A stretch of DNA of 64,000 nt from Gemmataceae bacterium (lineage in GTDB: Bacteria; Planctomycetota; Planctomycetia; Gemmatales; Gemmataceae). The position numbers and the translations under genes are program-made. The DNA lies in assembly GCA_019752375.1 (NCBI GenBank), contig JAIEMG010000037.1:45436-109435 (forward strand). Direction: 5' to 3'. The notes beneath the pieces were generated by a model, which was given only the letters and a program-made list of their open reading frames with translations, did no database searches and was not told where the DNA came from. Of this stretch, positions 62,582-64,000 are shown in pieces; the first letter of the stretch is position 1; each line of letters begins with the position of its first letter.

Positions 62582-63739
62582 TTACGCCAGCGCCTCTTTC
62601 AGGTCAGCCTGAAGGTCATCGCAGTCTTCGATGCCCACGCTGAGGCGGACCAGACCGTCGTCGATGCCGCGTGCCTGGCGAATCTCGGTGGGAATGCTCG
62701 CGTGGGTCATCGTGGCAGGATGGCAAACCAGCGACTCGACGCCGCCCAGGCTTTCAGCCAGGCTGAAGAGCTTGGTGCGCGTCATGAATCGTAGTGCCGC
62801 TTCCTTGCCCCCCTTGATGCTGACCGAGATCATGCCGCCGAAATCGCGCATCTGCCGCTTGGCGAGGTCGTGGCCGGGATGCTTGGACAGACCGGGGAAG
62901 TAGATACGCTCCGCCTTCGGATGCTCCGCCAGCCATGCCGCCAGCTGGCTCGCGTTGGCGCAATGCCGATCCATGCGGACCGCCAGCGTCTTGATGCCGC
63001 GCAGCGTCAAGTAGGCATCGAACGGCCCCGGCACGCCGCCGGCTGCATTCTGGAAGAAGGCGATGGGCTGCAGCAACTCGCGCTTGCCGATGACGGCGCC
63101 GCCCACCACGTCGCTATGGCCGCCGAGGTATTTCGTGGTGCTGTGGACCACTAGGTCGGCGCCGAGAGCGAGCGGCTGCTGGAGGTACGGCGAGGCGAAG
63201 GTGTTGTCGACTGCCAGCACCGCACCGGCCTTGTGCGCCAGCTCGGCGATGGCTGAGATGTCGAGGACCTGCAGCAACGGGTTGGTCGGCGTCTCGATCC
63301 AGACGAGCTTCGTCTTCGGCGTGATGATCGCCTTGAAGCCTTCGGGCCGTGCATCGTCCGTGTACCGGCTGACGAGGCCCCAGGGCTTGAAGACCCGTTC
63401 GAGCAACCGATAGGTGCCGCCGTAAAGGTCCGCCGCGGCCGCTACCTCGTCGCCGGGCTTGAGTAGGCCCTGCACCAGGGCGGTGCTGGCGGCCAGGCCC
63501 GACGCAAAGGCGAGCCCGCGTTCGCCGCCTTCGAGCGCTGCCAGGCACGTTTCCAGCGCGGTACGCGTTGGGTTGCCGCTGCGCGAATACTCGTACCCCT
63601 TGTGCTGTCCCGGCGCGGCCTGGGTGTACGTCGAGGTGGCGTAGATGGGCACGACCGTCGCGCCGGTGGCGGGGTCTGCGTCCTGGCCGGCGTGGATGGC
63701 GCGCGTGGAGAACCCCTGTCGGGAAAAATCGGCACCCAT
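62582..63739 (-). CDS. Cystathionine gamma-synthase/lyase-type PLP enzyme (Cys/Met metabolism)
   Basis: 385 residues from ATG 63739 (AAAGGGA 6-7 bp upstream). Fold type I PLP enzyme of the MetB/MetC family: FSTRAIHAGQDADPATGATV, YEYSRSGNPTRTALETCLAA, LAFASGLAASTALVQGL, VWIETPTNPLLQVLDISAIA, the PLP lysine in HSTTKYLGGHSDVVGGA, and SLGGVESLVCHPATMTHASI. It may make cystathionine from O-acyl-homoserine (MetB) or cleave it (gamma-lyase); sequence alone does not decide. No riboswitch was recognised in the 230 bp upstream that remain in the window. Confidence 0.9.
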   Translation of the reverse strand: MGADFSRQGFSTRAIHAGQDADPATGATVVPIYATSTYTQAAPGQHKGYEYSRSGNPTRTALETCLAALEGGERGLAFASGLAASTALVQGLLKPGDEVAAAADLYGGTYRLLERVFKPWGLVSRYTDDARPEGFKAIITPKTKLVWIETPTNPLLQVLDISAIAELAHKAGAVLAVDNTFASPYLQQPLALGADLVVHSTTKYLGGHSDVVGGAVIGKRELLQPIAFFQNAAGGVPGPFDAYLTLRGIKTLAVRMDRHCANASQLAAWLAEHPKAERIYFPGLSKHPGHDLAKRQMRDFGGMISVSIKGGKEAALRFMTRTKLFSLAESLGGVESLVCHPATMTHASIPTEIRQARGIDDGLVRLSVGIEDCDDLQADLKEALA

Positions 63740-64000
63740 CGACGTCCCTTTCTTTTTGTGACTGACCAACTCACCATGCAGTTCTGTAGCCGCAGGCTTC
63801 AGCCCTTAAAGTTCTACACGAATTCTATGGTGTCCAGGCAAGGGGTCACTTTTGTAGTCTTTTCAAGTGTCGCCCCTCGGCGGTCCGTTTCCCGCGAAGC
63901 GGGGCAAGGTGCATGGATGACTCCGGCGCGGTGGCTCGTCCTTTTTTCAATGTGGCGCCACCCTTTTACAGGGGCCTTGATCGGCTCGACACACTGGGAG

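Noticed and set aside
63740..64000. SAM-type riboswitch ahead of the MetB-like gene
   Set aside because: The visible upstream sequence has only a short CCCGC-GAA-GCGGG hairpin and no recognisable riboswitch core.

Overview
The window looks like a stretch of chromosome from a high-GC planctomycete, most likely of the Gemmataceae/Gemmatales type (inference from gene content only). The marks are two DUF1501 proteins, a DUF1549/DUF1553 cytochrome-type protein, DUF1080 (3-keto-disaccharide hydrolase-like) proteins, Uma2-family nucleases, a XylR-type regulator, a tricorn-like protease, and the tetrahydromethanopterin-type C1 genes (formylmethanofuran dehydrogenase) that planctomycetes share with archaea and methylotrophs.

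Layout. 0-9 kb: a cut Uma2 gene, a ThiF/MoeB-type E1 enzyme, a full Uma2 gene, a cysteine desulfurase, a small protein coupled to a frameshifted retropepsin, then queA, secreted and TPR proteins, an HtrA-type protease and a dienelactone hydrolase. 9-17.6 kb: an adaptor plus two tandem RND pumps read from one promoter with a palindromic operator, beside a dead ISKra4-type transposase. 18.5-22 kb: tRNA-Arg, PEBP protein, gene remnants and a XylR regulator. 22-28 kb: a secreted esterase, an unknown secreted protein, a DUF1080 protein and DUF1501, plus fragments of an isochorismatase, an integrase and a double-glycine leader peptide. 28.4-35 kb: a GntR/FCD regulator with its own operator, then DUF1501, WD40, DUF1549/1553 and a broken beta-propeller/Ig protein. 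35-40.5 kb: the formylmethanofuran dehydrogenase locus fwdD - 52-aa ORF - fwdB - (small-gene island) - fwdA - fwdC. 40.7-47 kb: a nonsense-mutated DUF1080 gene, tRNA-Met, LysR, a coiled-coil protein, queG, a cytochrome c and a two-subunit TPP decarboxylase. 47-48.2 kb: a toxin-antitoxin pair hit by two copies of a 206-bp MITE. 48.2-64 kb: GNAT, rtcB with archease, fabH, a toroid protein, rplU, a tricorn-like protease, a four-helix-bundle gene framed by inverted repeat arrays, TPR/HEAT proteins, PilZ, an RluD-type synthase and a MetB-type enzyme.

Most notable point: fwdB is one reading frame interrupted by a single TGA at codon 116, exactly where FwdB/FmdB proteins carry the metal-ligating active-site Cys or selenocysteine (motif x-H-G-P-T). 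A hairpin can be drawn directly after the TGA. The [4Fe-4S] cysteines, the FwdA carboxylysine position (K178) and a separate FwdD (molybdopterin-dinucleotide-binding) subunit are all kept. Together these suggest a redox-active, archaeal-style selenocysteine formylmethanofuran dehydrogenase rather than the cofactor-less Fhc complex of methylotrophs.

Second: two identical MITEs in opposite orientation, each with a perfect 9-bp target duplication. One lies inside a PemK/MazF-like toxin gene, and removing element plus one duplication restores a 123-residue reading frame. The window is otherwise rich in decayed genes and intergenic palindromes, consistent with a large planctomycete genome with much turnover.
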